From Chloroflexota bacterium (GTDB taxonomy: Bacteria > Chloroflexota > Anaerolineae > Caldilineales > Caldilineaceae), in assembly GCA_003577005.1 (NCBI GenBank), contig QEUW01000086.1, positions 1 through 20,794 of the forward strand: 20,794 nt of DNA, given 5' to 3'. Under the pieces are notes generated by a model. It was given only the letters and a program-made list of their open reading frames with translations. It searched no databases and had not been told where the DNA came from. Made by a program: the position numbers and the translations under genes. Shown one piece after another: positions 1-6,869 of this stretch (position 1 is its first letter; each line of letters starts with the position of its first letter).

Positions 1-179
1 GCCAACCGGCCGGCGCCGATGGGCCGGCTCCAATGCCAGGCGCAATCATTGTCAATGAAACTGTTGGTCCGGTCATAGTTGCTATTATAGTGCGATTGCT
101 GTGCCCACAACAAGCACAAGCCCTTTCTAACAGCAATTACCTCCCGGCAGCCCCTCTTTGGGTATTTGGGGTATGTCCA

Positions 180-322
180 AAATTTAGGGCCTGCCGCAGA
201 CCTTCCCGGAAGAGAGCGGAAACAGGCTGGTTGGGAAGTCGTCTTTGCCCTCTTCCGGGAAGGGAGGGCACGCGCCCTTGTCCCTTTTTCTGATGGCATC
301 TCGCCCTACTCGCCCCAAATTT
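180..322. repeat. Nested inverted repeat
   Basis: An inner perfect 14-bp inverted repeat (CCTTCCCGGAAGAG at 201-214, complement at 250-263) is enclosed by an outer 11-bp one (AAATTTAGGGC at 180-190 with GCCCCAAATTT at 312-322, one mismatch). There is no T-tract on either side, so this does not look like a simple terminator. It could be a decayed palindromic repeat element or a structured RNA; the sequence does not decide. Confidence 0.4.
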
Positions 323-522
323 CGGGCGCCCCGGGTATTTTTTGCTATTTGCATCCTATTCTGGATGGTGGTAGAATCATAGAATCTTTCTTCGTCTTCG
401 TAAAGTGCCGCTATTGTGGGTCTCCTGGCAATCGCAACAAGGCGACATCTGCTAAAAAAGCTCCCTCATTGTAGCTGTATTGTGCTCGCCGCCCACCCTA
501 CCTGGCAATCGCTACTGATTCA

Positions 523-580
523 GTGCTGTTGCCGTTTTGCCAGAGAAAAAGCCTCGCTTCTGGTGAGATGGCAACAGCAC
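523..580. repeat. Stem-loop upstream of the response regulator
   Basis: Perfect 11-bp arms GTGCTGTTGCC (523-533) and GGCAACAGCAC (570-580) flank a loop with a second, weaker complementarity (GCCAGAG against CTTCTGG). No U-run follows. It lies about 150 bp upstream of the regulator start and may be a leader structure, the end of an upstream unit or a short palindromic repeat. Confidence 0.35.
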
Positions 581-726
581 CTGGTATAGCAGCTAGAGGT
601 AGACTTGAGCCACCTGTTGGCTACGGCAGCTTGCTACAGGAAGCGTTTTGACCGGGCACAGGCTTTTGGATCTTCAAGAATACGAGGAGCAAACAGCTCC
701 GGCACTAAACAATTGAGGGCCCCCCG

Positions 727-1419
727 ATGATTGGACGTATTCTTATTGTCGATGATGATGATCTGTTGCGGCGGAGCCTTGCGTATAATCTGGAACGAGC
801 CAATTTTCAGGTAAAGACTGTCGCTACTGCTGAAGCCGCCTTGGATCTGGCCCACGCCGACCCACCCGATCTCATCCTGATGGATATTGGTTTGCCCGGT
901 ATGGATGGGCTGGAGGCACTGCGGCGCCTGCGCCAGCAAATCCCGGTCATCTTTGTGACCGCCCGTTCGCGAGCCTTTGACGAGGTGCTTGGTCTCGAAC
1001 TGGGCGCAGATGACTACATCGTCAAGCCCTTTGATTTTGAAGTTCTACTGGCTCGTGTGCGGGCAGTTTTACGGCGTACCCGCGACGATGTATACCGGGC
1101 AGCATCCTCCGGACCGCTTGTCATTGGCGACCTAGCCATTGATGTGGGCGCCTATACGGTGATGGTAAACGGGTGTCCGCTTCTCCTGCCGCCGCGCGAG
1201 TTTCGCGTCCTTTACACCCTTGCGTTGAGTGCCGGGCACGTTGTCCCCACTGAACAGATCATTGATCAGGTTTGGGGCGCCGAATTCCAGGGCGAGTCCC
1301 AAATCGTTTATGTCCATATTCGTTCCTTGCGCGAAAAGCTGGAGCAAGACCCCGCCAAGCCGGTGCGTATCGTCACTGTGCGCGGTGTTGGCTACAAGCT
1401 GGTTCCTCAGGAGGTCTGA
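727..1419 (+). CDS. OmpR/PhoB-family response regulator
   Basis: This is the cytoplasmic DNA-binding output of a two-component system (230 residues, normal length). The receiver domain spans about 1-115: acidic cluster D9-D12, phospho-acceptor D53 in 'LILMDIGLPGMDG', switch Thr T78 in 'IFVTARS' and K100 in 'DDYIVKPF', so every phosphorylation residue is intact. A winged-helix effector domain covers about 130-228, ending in the typical 'VRIVTVRGVGYKLVP' wing. The ATG is preceded by GAGGG at suitable spacing. The stop codon lies 2 bp before the kinase start, so the pair is co-transcribed. The target genes cannot be told from sequence; palindromes and a CTTAAG..GACAG direct repeat in the spacer at 2905-2962 are possible sites. 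Confidence 0.95.
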   Translation: MIGRILIVDDDDLLRRSLAYNLERANFQVKTVATAEAALDLAHADPPDLILMDIGLPGMDGLEALRRLRQQIPVIFVTARSRAFDEVLGLELGADDYIVKPFDFEVLLARVRAVLRRTRDDVYRAASSGPLVIGDLAIDVGAYTVMVNGCPLLLPPREFRVLYTLALSAGHVVPTEQIIDQVWGAEFQGESQIVYVHIRSLREKLEQDPAKPVRIVTVRGVGYKLVPQEV

Positions 1420-1421
1420 GC

Positions 1422-2861
1422 ATGGATAGACTGCGGGGCAGGCTGATCCTTAGCCATGCTCTGCCCACACTGGTGATCACCCCTCTCGTCGGTATTGCCC
1501 TCATCTATGTGCTGGAGACGCAGATCGTTCTGGCCAACCTTTCGAATAGCCTGACACGCCAGGCTGGGCTGCTTGCGGAAATTGCCCAAGATTTTCCCGA
1601 GATCTGGGAAGACTCTGCCGCCGCCCAAGCTTTTGTCGACCGCTTCCAAGACCCGCTTGCTGCCCAGATTATGCTGGTGGATAGCAGCGGACGCTTGCTG
1701 GCTTACAGCGATCCGGCGGATGCGCCACTGGCAGGTCAGCTCATCGCTCTCCCTGGGTTAGCGGATGTACAGCGCGGCCAGAACTGGGTGCAGGTCAATC
1801 ACAGCCAGAATCTGCGCGCCGATGTGGCCGATGTATTGGTGCCGGCATACGCGGAACCAGGGCAGCAGCTCGTCGGCGCAGTCCGGCTGACTCACATCCT
1901 GGCAACTGTACGTGAGCGATTTGACCGGCTGCGCTCTCTTATTTTGCAGGTGCTGGCCGTTGGGCTTGGTCTGGGCCTTCTGCTGGGGTTGCTCCTGGCC
2001 CTGACGCTGGAACGTCCCTTGGTGAACCTGACGCAGGCGATTCACCGCCTGGTAGACGGAGAACAATCGGCGCTCGCCGAGCAAGGGCCGGTGGAGATGC
2101 GTCTGCTTATACGTGCGTTCAACACGTTAGTAGAGCGTTTGCGTACCTTAGAGATGACGCGCCGACGACTGCTGGCTAACCTTGTCCATGAACTGCGCAG
2201 GCCATTGGGGGCGTTGCGGTCGTCTGTGTACGCGTTGAACAACGGCGGGTGTGAGGACCCTACCCTGCGCGCCGAACTACTGGCTGGCAGCGATACAGAA
2301 CTCAAACGTCTCCAGCGGTTGCTAGCGGATCTTTCTGCCCTATATGAGCAGGCGTCAGGCAGCCTGAAGGTGCAGCTTCAGCCGGTTGACCTCAACGAGT
2401 GGTTGGCAACGGTGTTGATCCCCTGGCGCACAGCGGCGCAGCAGAAGGGGCTGGCCTGGCAGGTGCAAAGCCCACTGTTGGCGCCGGCGGTGCCGATCGA
2501 CCCAGACCGTCTGGCCCAGGCGTTGGGCAATCTGCTCAGCAATGCGATCAACTATACGCCGGCCAGCGGCGCAGTCACAGTCAGCGCCGGGGTGACAGCA
2601 CAAAGCGCCTGGATCACGGTGCGCGACACCGGCCCGGGAATTACGCCGGAGGAACAGCTACACATCTTTGAACCTTTCTATCGGGGCCATACTCAGAGGA
2701 GTTCTTTACATGGCCTGGGTTTGGGTCTGGCCATTGCACGCGACCTGGTGGCTGCCCATGGCGGCCACTTGGAGATTGCAAGTACACCTGGCGCCGGCAG
2801 CTGCTTCACCATTCATCTGCCTCTGGCCGCGCCAGACCCGGCGCCACATGCAGCCGCATAA
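1422..2861 (+). CDS. Membrane sensor histidine kinase
   Basis: This is the 479-residue partner kinase of the preceding regulator. The start is ATG 1422, because AGGAGG (1409-1414) sits 7 nt upstream; the frame stays open further upstream but only inside the regulator gene. Domain order: TM1 about 8-32, an extracytoplasmic sensor region about 33-170 (no family recognised), TM2 about 173-196, HAMP about 197-245, HisKA with phospho-His H256 in 'LVHELRRPLGAL', and HATPase with N-box 'LGNLLSNAINYTP' (368-380), 'DTGPGI' (402-407), 'FEPFYRG' (416-422) and 'GLGLGLAIA' (431-439). The H+4 position, usually Thr or Asn in HisKA kinases and needed for phosphatase activity, is Arg260. The input signal is unknown. 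Confidence 0.94.
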   Translation: MDRLRGRLILSHALPTLVITPLVGIALIYVLETQIVLANLSNSLTRQAGLLAEIAQDFPEIWEDSAAAQAFVDRFQDPLAAQIMLVDSSGRLLAYSDPADAPLAGQLIALPGLADVQRGQNWVQVNHSQNLRADVADVLVPAYAEPGQQLVGAVRLTHILATVRERFDRLRSLILQVLAVGLGLGLLLGLLLALTLERPLVNLTQAIHRLVDGEQSALAEQGPVEMRLLIRAFNTLVERLRTLEMTRRRLLANLVHELRRPLGALRSSVYALNNGGCEDPTLRAELLAGSDTELKRLQRLLADLSALYEQASGSLKVQLQPVDLNEWLATVLIPWRTAAQQKGLAWQVQSPLLAPAVPIDPDRLAQALGNLLSNAINYTPASGAVTVSAGVTAQSAWITVRDTGPGITPEEQLHIFEPFYRGHTQRSSLHGLGLGLAIARDLVAAHGGHLEIASTPGAGSCFTIHLPLAAPDPAPHAAA

Positions 2862-3226
2862 CTGTTGCCTCACCGGCTACTGGCTAGCCTTCCCGAACAT
2901 CGTTCTGTCTAGATGAAGCCTTAAGTGACCGACAGCTAAATTAAAGCTGTTCTTAAGGACAGTACTGGTCAAGTTATGTTAAACTTTGGCCAGAAAGCCC
3001 ATCGCCGCTTTTCTGTTGGCCGCGTCCCCACATCCCTTCTTCGCAATCTGCTCCATCAGCGGTCCAGCCGGAAAGCTTCACCTTCGTACGCATTCGTCGT
3101 TTGCTTACCTTGGATTGCCCAGGCCTGCACAGGCGGCCGTAGCCCAGTGAAGCACCCACGCAGTCAAGTATTGGGTCTATTGTTGCATAAACCAAGGAAG
3201 AGAGAACCCGATAAAAAGGAGGTCAA
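2862..3226. other. Non-coding spacer after the kinase
   Basis: About 365 bases without a credible gene. An open frame at 2976-3248 on the plus strand has no ribosome binding site and no recognisable protein features. The stretch contains two overlapping palindromes (2932-2962), a possible weak promoter (TTAAGG - 16 nt - TATGTT near 2953-2980) and, at its end, a strong Shine-Dalgarno AAGGAGGT that belongs to the leader ORF. Confidence 0.4.
2932..2962. promoter_or_regulatory. Candidate operator (overlapping palindromes)
   Basis: ACAGCT (2932-2937) and AGCTGT (2945-2950) form a dyad with a 7-nt spacer. It overlaps a near-perfect 16-bp palindrome CTGTTCTTAAGGACAG (2947-2962). The motif CTTAAG followed by GACAG also occurs twice as an imperfect direct repeat in 2920-2962. 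OmpR-family regulators usually bind direct repeats, so the neighbouring response regulator is one candidate binder. This is inference from position only. Confidence 0.3.
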
Positions 3227-3277
3227 GTGCCATGTAATGTTGAATTGAGCGGCTGTGCATTTCCCCAGGAGGTGTGA
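3227..3277 (+). CDS. Putative 16-codon leader peptide
   Basis: A GTG at 3227 opens a frame encoding MPCNVELSGCAFPQEV and closes with TGA at 3275-3277, two bases before the ATG of the secreted protein gene. The strong Shine-Dalgarno AAGGAGGT (3216-3223) lies 3 nt upstream and has no other long frame to serve. Alternatively it sits about 9 nt before an ATG immediately followed by TAA (3232-3237), a start-stop pair. The frame runs through the Shine-Dalgarno of the downstream gene, so its translation would affect initiation there. The peptide is too short to recognise; two Cys are present. It may be a chance pairing, hence the moderate confidence. Confidence 0.35.
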   Translation: MPCNVELSGCAFPQEV

Positions 3278-3279
3278 CA

Positions 3280-4062
3280 ATGAAAAAGTATCTCACGGTA
3301 TCTATAGTGGTGGTCCTGTTGCTGGCCGTCGTGTCGCCGGTCGAGGCGGGTGCAAAAAAACCTGCGCCCCCTCAATCGCACGCGTTTGGAAAGGCACTCG
3401 AAGAATGGCAGTTGCTGTATTTCACCTGGTACCTGGGAGGCAGCCAGGCAGACCAAGTTCGCAATGTCCGTTTTCTCCCTCTGCCAGAGGGGGAGCCTAC
3501 AGGTGAAGACCCAACTATCATCGTCGGCGAGCTCGACCTAACGCTGGAGGTGGGAACGGCCTTCGTGTTGCCGGTTCTCACCTTCATTGGTGAGACGTAT
3601 GTCGAGGATGTGGCGGACGATGAGCCGTTGCCGGCTGAGATTTTTACCGGTGCGCCGGTCCTGGTATCTCTGAATGGCCAACCCTTGATTGATAGCGGCG
3701 TGGAGAACCTCGACAAGTATCTCTTTGGCCCGGTTTTCTTCGATCCCCCGATCCTCTACGACGAGCCGCAACCTCGCGGCGATGTAAACGCCGCGGCGGC
3801 GATCTTTGTCCAGGGCATTGGGTTTGTCTACCCGCCACTCCCGGTCGGCGAGCATACCTTAACGTTATTCGCCGTCTTCGAGGATTTCGGGGTCGGCTTC
3901 TCTAATACCTGGCACATCACCGTGCAACCCAAAGGAGGGGATGAGCCTGCGGCTGCAGTGGTGGTTGATGGCCTTGCCAGGGGCGCTGTCTCGCCCGGCG
4001 TGGCAACGGAGGGTGAAGTCGCCAGTACAGTCTTCCTTCCGCTGATCTCGCAAGCGCGGTAG
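3280..4062 (+). CDS. Secreted protein of unknown function with FLPLI tail
   Basis: This 260-residue protein has a clear Sec signal peptide: 'MKKY', a hydrophobic core 'VSIVVVLLLAVVS' and a likely cleavage after 'VEA' near residue 23. The start is ATG 3280, with AGGAGG (3267-3272) 7 nt upstream; a GTG two codons earlier overlaps that site and is unlikely. The mature part is acidic and rich in Pro, Val and beta-prone stretches, with no Cys and no catalytic motif I recognise. The extreme C-terminus 'STVFLPLISQAR' resembles the short (Y/F)LPL(V/I)xR tails common on extracellular Chloroflexota proteins. The gene stands alone between two non-coding stretches. Function unknown; an exported surface or matrix protein is the most that can be inferred. 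Confidence 0.85.
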   Translation: MKKYLTVSIVVVLLLAVVSPVEAGAKKPAPPQSHAFGKALEEWQLLYFTWYLGGSQADQVRNVRFLPLPEGEPTGEDPTIIVGELDLTLEVGTAFVLPVLTFIGETYVEDVADDEPLPAEIFTGAPVLVSLNGQPLIDSGVENLDKYLFGPVFFDPPILYDEPQPRGDVNAAAAIFVQGIGFVYPPLPVGEHTLTLFAVFEDFGVGFSNTWHITVQPKGGDEPAAAVVVDGLARGAVSPGVATEGEVASTVFLPLISQAR

Positions 4063-4125
4063 TTGATACCGATTTTGACCTTCGGAAGCGCTCAGCTTCC
4101 GGGAAGGGTTATACCCCACCACATC

Positions 4126-4252
4126 TAGGTTCTGTTGATATTTCAGCGACACCAGAGGTGACTATCACTGGCGGCAGCATCGCGCCGTGATCGTTTTAGT
4201 CTCGCCACCAGTGGCAGTCACCTGCGCTGAGACCAAATGTCAACAGAACCTA
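4126..4252. mobile_element. MITE-like palindromic element
   Basis: This is a 127-bp near-palindrome without coding capacity. The terminal arms TAGGTTCTGTTGATATTT (4126-4143) and its complement at 4235-4252 differ at a single base. Further inside, AGGTGACTATCACTGGCGG (near 4156-4174) pairs with CCACCAGTGGCAGTCACCT at 16 of 19 positions. Both ends finish in TA, which could be a TA target duplication as made by IS630/Tc1-type transposases. No transposase is near, so if mobile it would depend on one elsewhere. A second element with similar ends lies at 20594-20717. Confidence 0.55.
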
Positions 4253-4257
4253 ATTAT

Positions 4258-4352
4258 GCTTGAATTTGTTGCGACAGACCTGGCTCGCGGCTGGTTTGGT
4301 CAGTTGCGTCTGACCAAATGCTCTGCGGTGCAGCGGCGCAACAAGTTCAAGC
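4258..4352. repeat. Nested palindromic element
   Basis: Outer arms GCTTGAATTTGTTGCG (4258-4273) and CGCAACAAGTTCAAGC (4337-4352) pair at 15 of 16 positions. Inside is a perfect 9-bp hairpin TTTGGTCAG (4295-4303) / CTGACCAAA (4310-4318) with a 6-nt loop. It begins 5 bp after the MITE-like element ends, so the two may have arrived together or be parts of one larger element. No ORF. Confidence 0.5.
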
Positions 4353-4537
4353 AGCGTCTCTCTGGAAACCATAACTGACACCACTCGCCTGGCTCAGAGT
4401 AGTTGAGGTTGCCTCTCCTATCCTCCTCTATATTGCAAAGCTTGCAAAAGCCTGACAATTTCTTTAGATGTTTTTAGACTTTCTTTAGTTGTTTGTAAAG
4501 ACATAACTCTCCAATCTGTGATAAAACTGGACTTTAG

Positions 4538-4634
4538 CTGCTATACTGCGTTGCTTTGAAAACCGGACTTTGCGAAGATGCTTACCTCTTCGAGTAACTC
4601 CGGTTTTCAAACAGAGCTCAGTATAACGAGCAGA
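4538..4634. repeat. Nested palindromic element overlapping a promoter-like site
   Basis: The core is a perfect 13-bp inverted repeat TTTGAAAACCGGA (4555-4567) / TCCGGTTTTCAAA (4599-4611), with an inner CGAAG (4573-4577) / CTTCG (4588-4592). Similarity extends outward: CTGCTATACTG on the left resembles the complement of CAGTATAACGAGCAG on the right (4619-4634, with a 3-nt insertion). No U-run follows, so it is not an ordinary terminator. It may be another non-autonomous element or a structured 5' leader of the gene at 4902. Confidence 0.45.
4539..4547 (+). promoter_or_regulatory. Candidate extended -10 promoter
   Basis: TG-C-TATACT (4539-4547) fits an extended -10 element; no good -35 is present at 17 nt. 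Transcription would start near 4554, exactly at the foot of the 13-bp stem, giving a leader of about 350 nt before the gene at 4902. The box lies in the left arm of the palindrome, so it may simply be part of that element. Confidence 0.3.
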
Positions 4635-4901
4635 GATGGCCCCCAATGATTCGCTGCCTGCACCCGGTTTCATATGGGGAAATTGGATTCTGGTGGTCAT
4701 CACAACTCTCTTTAGTTCGGATATTCTCAAGATGATTCAGGAGCACAGCTATGAAACGATAATTCCAGCACTTCGAATCGTACCTCAATGACTTCCGGGC
4801 TGAGTGTTCCACTATGGCTTACACTGCACAATTCCCCACTCACAGCACAGGAATTCTGTACTGTCCAAGCACACAACTATTCCCAACAGGAGAGGGTAAT
4901 A

Positions 4902-6644
4902 ATGAAACACAGGTTTCATATACGATTTACATGGATTCTTACACTAGTAGGCATCGCGCTGCTGACTCTGCCGTTTACAGCGTTTGCCGACGATATCTCT
5001 AATAATCTCGATGCCGTGGCTGAAGTCATGCCGCTGACTTTAGGCGGCCCCAACGGTACCACACAGCTCTACGTTGTCCCGCGGAATGGCGACGGCAAGC
5101 CCGGTTGCAACCTGACTGGGGGCACCACGCTGGTTGTGTCGGTCAGTTCCGATAATCCTGCGGTGGCAACAGTCAGCCCCAGTTCGGTTACGTTTGGGAG
5201 CTGCGGCGACACGCCAACGCTCACGGTCACGCCGGTTGGCCTCGGCTCGACTACCATTTCACTGAGCCAGATCAGCAATAGTACCGGTGGCACGTTCAAT
5301 CTAGTCCCTGCGACATTCATCGTCAACGTTGTGCCGCCACCAAACACACCTCCGAATGTCACAGTGATAGGTATCGCCGGTGGTGCGAGCTATCCAAAGG
5401 GAGCTGTTCCGACCGCGATCTGCCAGATCACAGATGCCGAGGATGGGAACTCGTCCTTCCCCGCCACATTAAGCGCCGTCACCGGCCCCTACGCGGTCGA
5501 CGGGATCGGGGAGCAGACCGCAAGCTGCTCCTATACCGATGCTGGGGGCCTGACCGCGGCTGACTCACTCATATACGGCATTTTTGATCCTTCTCCCCCG
5601 CTTATCAGCTACGTACTCAATCCAGCCTCGCCGGATGGCAGCAATGGTTGGTATCGAAGCGCCGTCAGCCTCGTGTGGACTGTCGATGAGCTAGACTCGC
5701 CATCATCCCTCTCCAAGACGGGATGTGACAACCAGAACATCATCACAGACCAAGCTGAGATGATACACGAGTGTGCGGCCTCAAGCGCGGGCGGCTCTGC
5801 TGGCCCGGTGAGTATCTCGATCAAGCGCGATGGAACCCCGCCGACGATCAGCGGGAGCGCTTCGCCTGACCCCAACATCAACGGCTGGAACAACAATGAT
5901 GTCACTGTATCGTTTAGTTGTGGGGACAATCTTTCTGGCGTAGCTATTTGTGGTCCGAACCAGATCCTTTCCAGTGAAGGGGCCGGGCAGGCGGTCGCGG
6001 GCACAGCCACCGATGAAGCAGGCAATACTGCCTCATCGATGATAACTAATATCAACATCGACAAGACACCGCCGAGCGTAGACATTATCGGTGTGACCAA
6101 CGGCGCCGCCTATATTCTTGGCTCTGTGCCCGTAGTCTCATGTGCTACTCAGGATACCCTCTCTGGTGTGGCTACAAACGCTTCGCTCAGTGTGAGTGGT
6201 GGCCCGGTTGGCCCTGTCACCGCCACCTGCAGCGGTGCGGTAGACAACGCCGGTAACCCAGGGGGCAGTGTTAGTGCCGTCTACAATGTCATCTATGCCT
6301 GGGCCGGCTTCTTCCAGCCAGTGGACAACCTGCCGACCCTCAACATGACGAAAGCTGGCAGCGCCATCCCGGTCAAGTTCAGCCTGGGGGGCAATTGGGG
6401 GCTAAACATCTTTTGGCAAAGCTTCCCAGTTTCACGACCGATCAACTGTGACGGTAGCATGCCGAGTACTCAAATCGAGGAGACCGTAACAGCGGGGAAT
6501 AGCAGTCTGAACTACGACGCGAGTACCAACCAGTACATCTATGTCTGGAAGACAGATAAGGGATGGGCTGGCGCCTGCCGACAGTTGGTGGTGAAACTAG
6601 TTGACGGTACAGAACATGCAGCAAACTTTAAGTTTGCCAAGTAG
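4902..6644 (+). CDS. Secreted Ig-like/HYR-type protein with C-terminal PxKF domain
   Basis: This 580-residue exported protein starts at ATG 4902, with AGGAGAGGG (4888-4896) just upstream; the frame is open earlier but has no start signal there. A signal peptide covers about 1-29 ('ILTLVGIALLTLPFTAFA'). The mature part is a chain of beta-rich modules with paired Cys: an Ig-like region about 35-148, a region of 'GGASYPKGAVPTAICQITDAEDG' type about 150-230, then units introduced by 'DGTPPTISG' and 'DKTPPSVDI' typical of bacterial HYR/Ig-like repeats. The last ~115 residues ('FFQPVDNLPTLNMTKAGSAI', then 'PVKFSL', ending 'VVKLVDGTEHAANFKFAK') match the PxKF domain found at the C-termini of secreted bacterial proteins. 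No membrane anchor or LPXTG motif is seen. A surface or extracellular binding role is likely; the ligand is unknown. Confidence 0.9.
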   Translation: MKHRFHIRFTWILTLVGIALLTLPFTAFADDISNNLDAVAEVMPLTLGGPNGTTQLYVVPRNGDGKPGCNLTGGTTLVVSVSSDNPAVATVSPSSVTFGSCGDTPTLTVTPVGLGSTTISLSQISNSTGGTFNLVPATFIVNVVPPPNTPPNVTVIGIAGGASYPKGAVPTAICQITDAEDGNSSFPATLSAVTGPYAVDGIGEQTASCSYTDAGGLTAADSLIYGIFDPSPPLISYVLNPASPDGSNGWYRSAVSLVWTVDELDSPSSLSKTGCDNQNIITDQAEMIHECAASSAGGSAGPVSISIKRDGTPPTISGSASPDPNINGWNNNDVTVSFSCGDNLSGVAICGPNQILSSEGAGQAVAGTATDEAGNTASSMITNINIDKTPPSVDIIGVTNGAAYILGSVPVVSCATQDTLSGVATNASLSVSGGPVGPVTATCSGAVDNAGNPGGSVSAVYNVIYAWAGFFQPVDNLPTLNMTKAGSAIPVKFSLGGNWGLNIFWQSFPVSRPINCDGSMPSTQIEETVTAGNSSLNYDASTNQYIYVWKTDKGWAGACRQLVVKLVDGTEHAANFKFAK

Positions 6645-6698
6645 TAGCCAGCTCGTCAATAAATAAATGCCGAGCCACCCCTAGCAATGTTTGGATTT

Positions 6699-6715
6699 GG
6701 GATGCTTATCATCCC
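6699..6715 (+). terminator. Weak hairpin after the PxKF gene
   Basis: GGGATG (6699-6704) pairs with CATCCC (6710-6715) around a 5-nt loop and is followed by TGTCTTGTTGT. It is weak beside the strong terminator 33 bp further on. The stretch after it (TGTTGTGAGAATC, about 6721-6733) can pair imperfectly with GATTCCGCAACA (6741-6752), competing with the left arm of that terminator. Confidence 0.3.
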
Positions 6716-6747
6716 TGTCTTGTTGTGAGAATCGTCCTCTGATTCCG

Positions 6748-6792
6748 CAACAAACAAAGGGCCAGGAGTAACTCCTGGCCCTTTGTTTGTTG
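6748..6792. terminator. Strong bidirectional intrinsic terminator
   Basis: A perfect 22-bp inverted repeat (6748-6769 with 6771-6792) is centred on GAGTAACTC, with GGGCCAGG / CCTGGCCC as the GC-rich stem and the A-rich and T-rich outer parts CAAACAAA / TTTGTTTG as tails on both strands. It lies between the convergent PxKF gene (plus) and the fasciclin gene (minus), so it fits a shared rho-independent terminator. Confidence 0.9.
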
Positions 6793-6869
6793 GCGTATGA
6801 CCTCTGTTTCAGGTCTTACCACCGGGTGGCACCGGCCCTACCAACTTAAAACCTGTGCAGCGCTATCTG

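Larger units (their letters stand above)
1..726. other. Non-coding leader region with hairpins
   Basis: No convincing gene is visible in these 726 bases. The open frames are short, have no ribosome binding site and show no recognisable protein sequence. The stretch holds a nested inverted repeat (180-322), a perfect 11-bp hairpin (523-533 with 570-580) and a 12-bp direct repeat CCTGGCAATCGC (near 424-435 and 500-511). A TTGACC that could serve as a -35 box lies near 653-658, but no good -10 follows at normal spacing, so the promoter of the response regulator is not assigned. Confidence 0.5.
4063..4901. other. Palindrome-rich non-coding region
   Basis: About 840 bases lie between the two secreted protein genes without a supported gene. 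They contain a short hairpin just after the first gene (GGAAGC 4084-4089 with GCTTCC 4095-4100, no U-run), then three nested palindromic elements in a row (4126-4252, 4258-4352, 4538-4634). The AT-rich stretch 4420-4550 may hold the promoter of the downstream gene. Open frames here have no ribosome binding sites except the one that belongs to the gene starting at 4902. Confidence 0.6.

Noticed and set aside
33..474. Open frames in the first 500 bases
   Set aside because: They cross the inverted repeats and have no ribosome binding site and no protein-like pattern.
1272..1421. N-terminal 50-codon extension of the histidine kinase frame
   Set aside because: It lies wholly inside the response regulator gene, and a strong Shine-Dalgarno supports ATG 1422.
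2976..3248. 90-codon open frame before the first secreted gene
   Set aside because: There is no Shine-Dalgarno and it lies in a regulatory-looking spacer; the strong AAGGAGGT inside it serves a different frame.
4788..4901. 38-codon extension of the PxKF protein frame
   Set aside because: There is no start signal, and it would bury the clear signal peptide; AGGAGAGGG supports ATG 4902.
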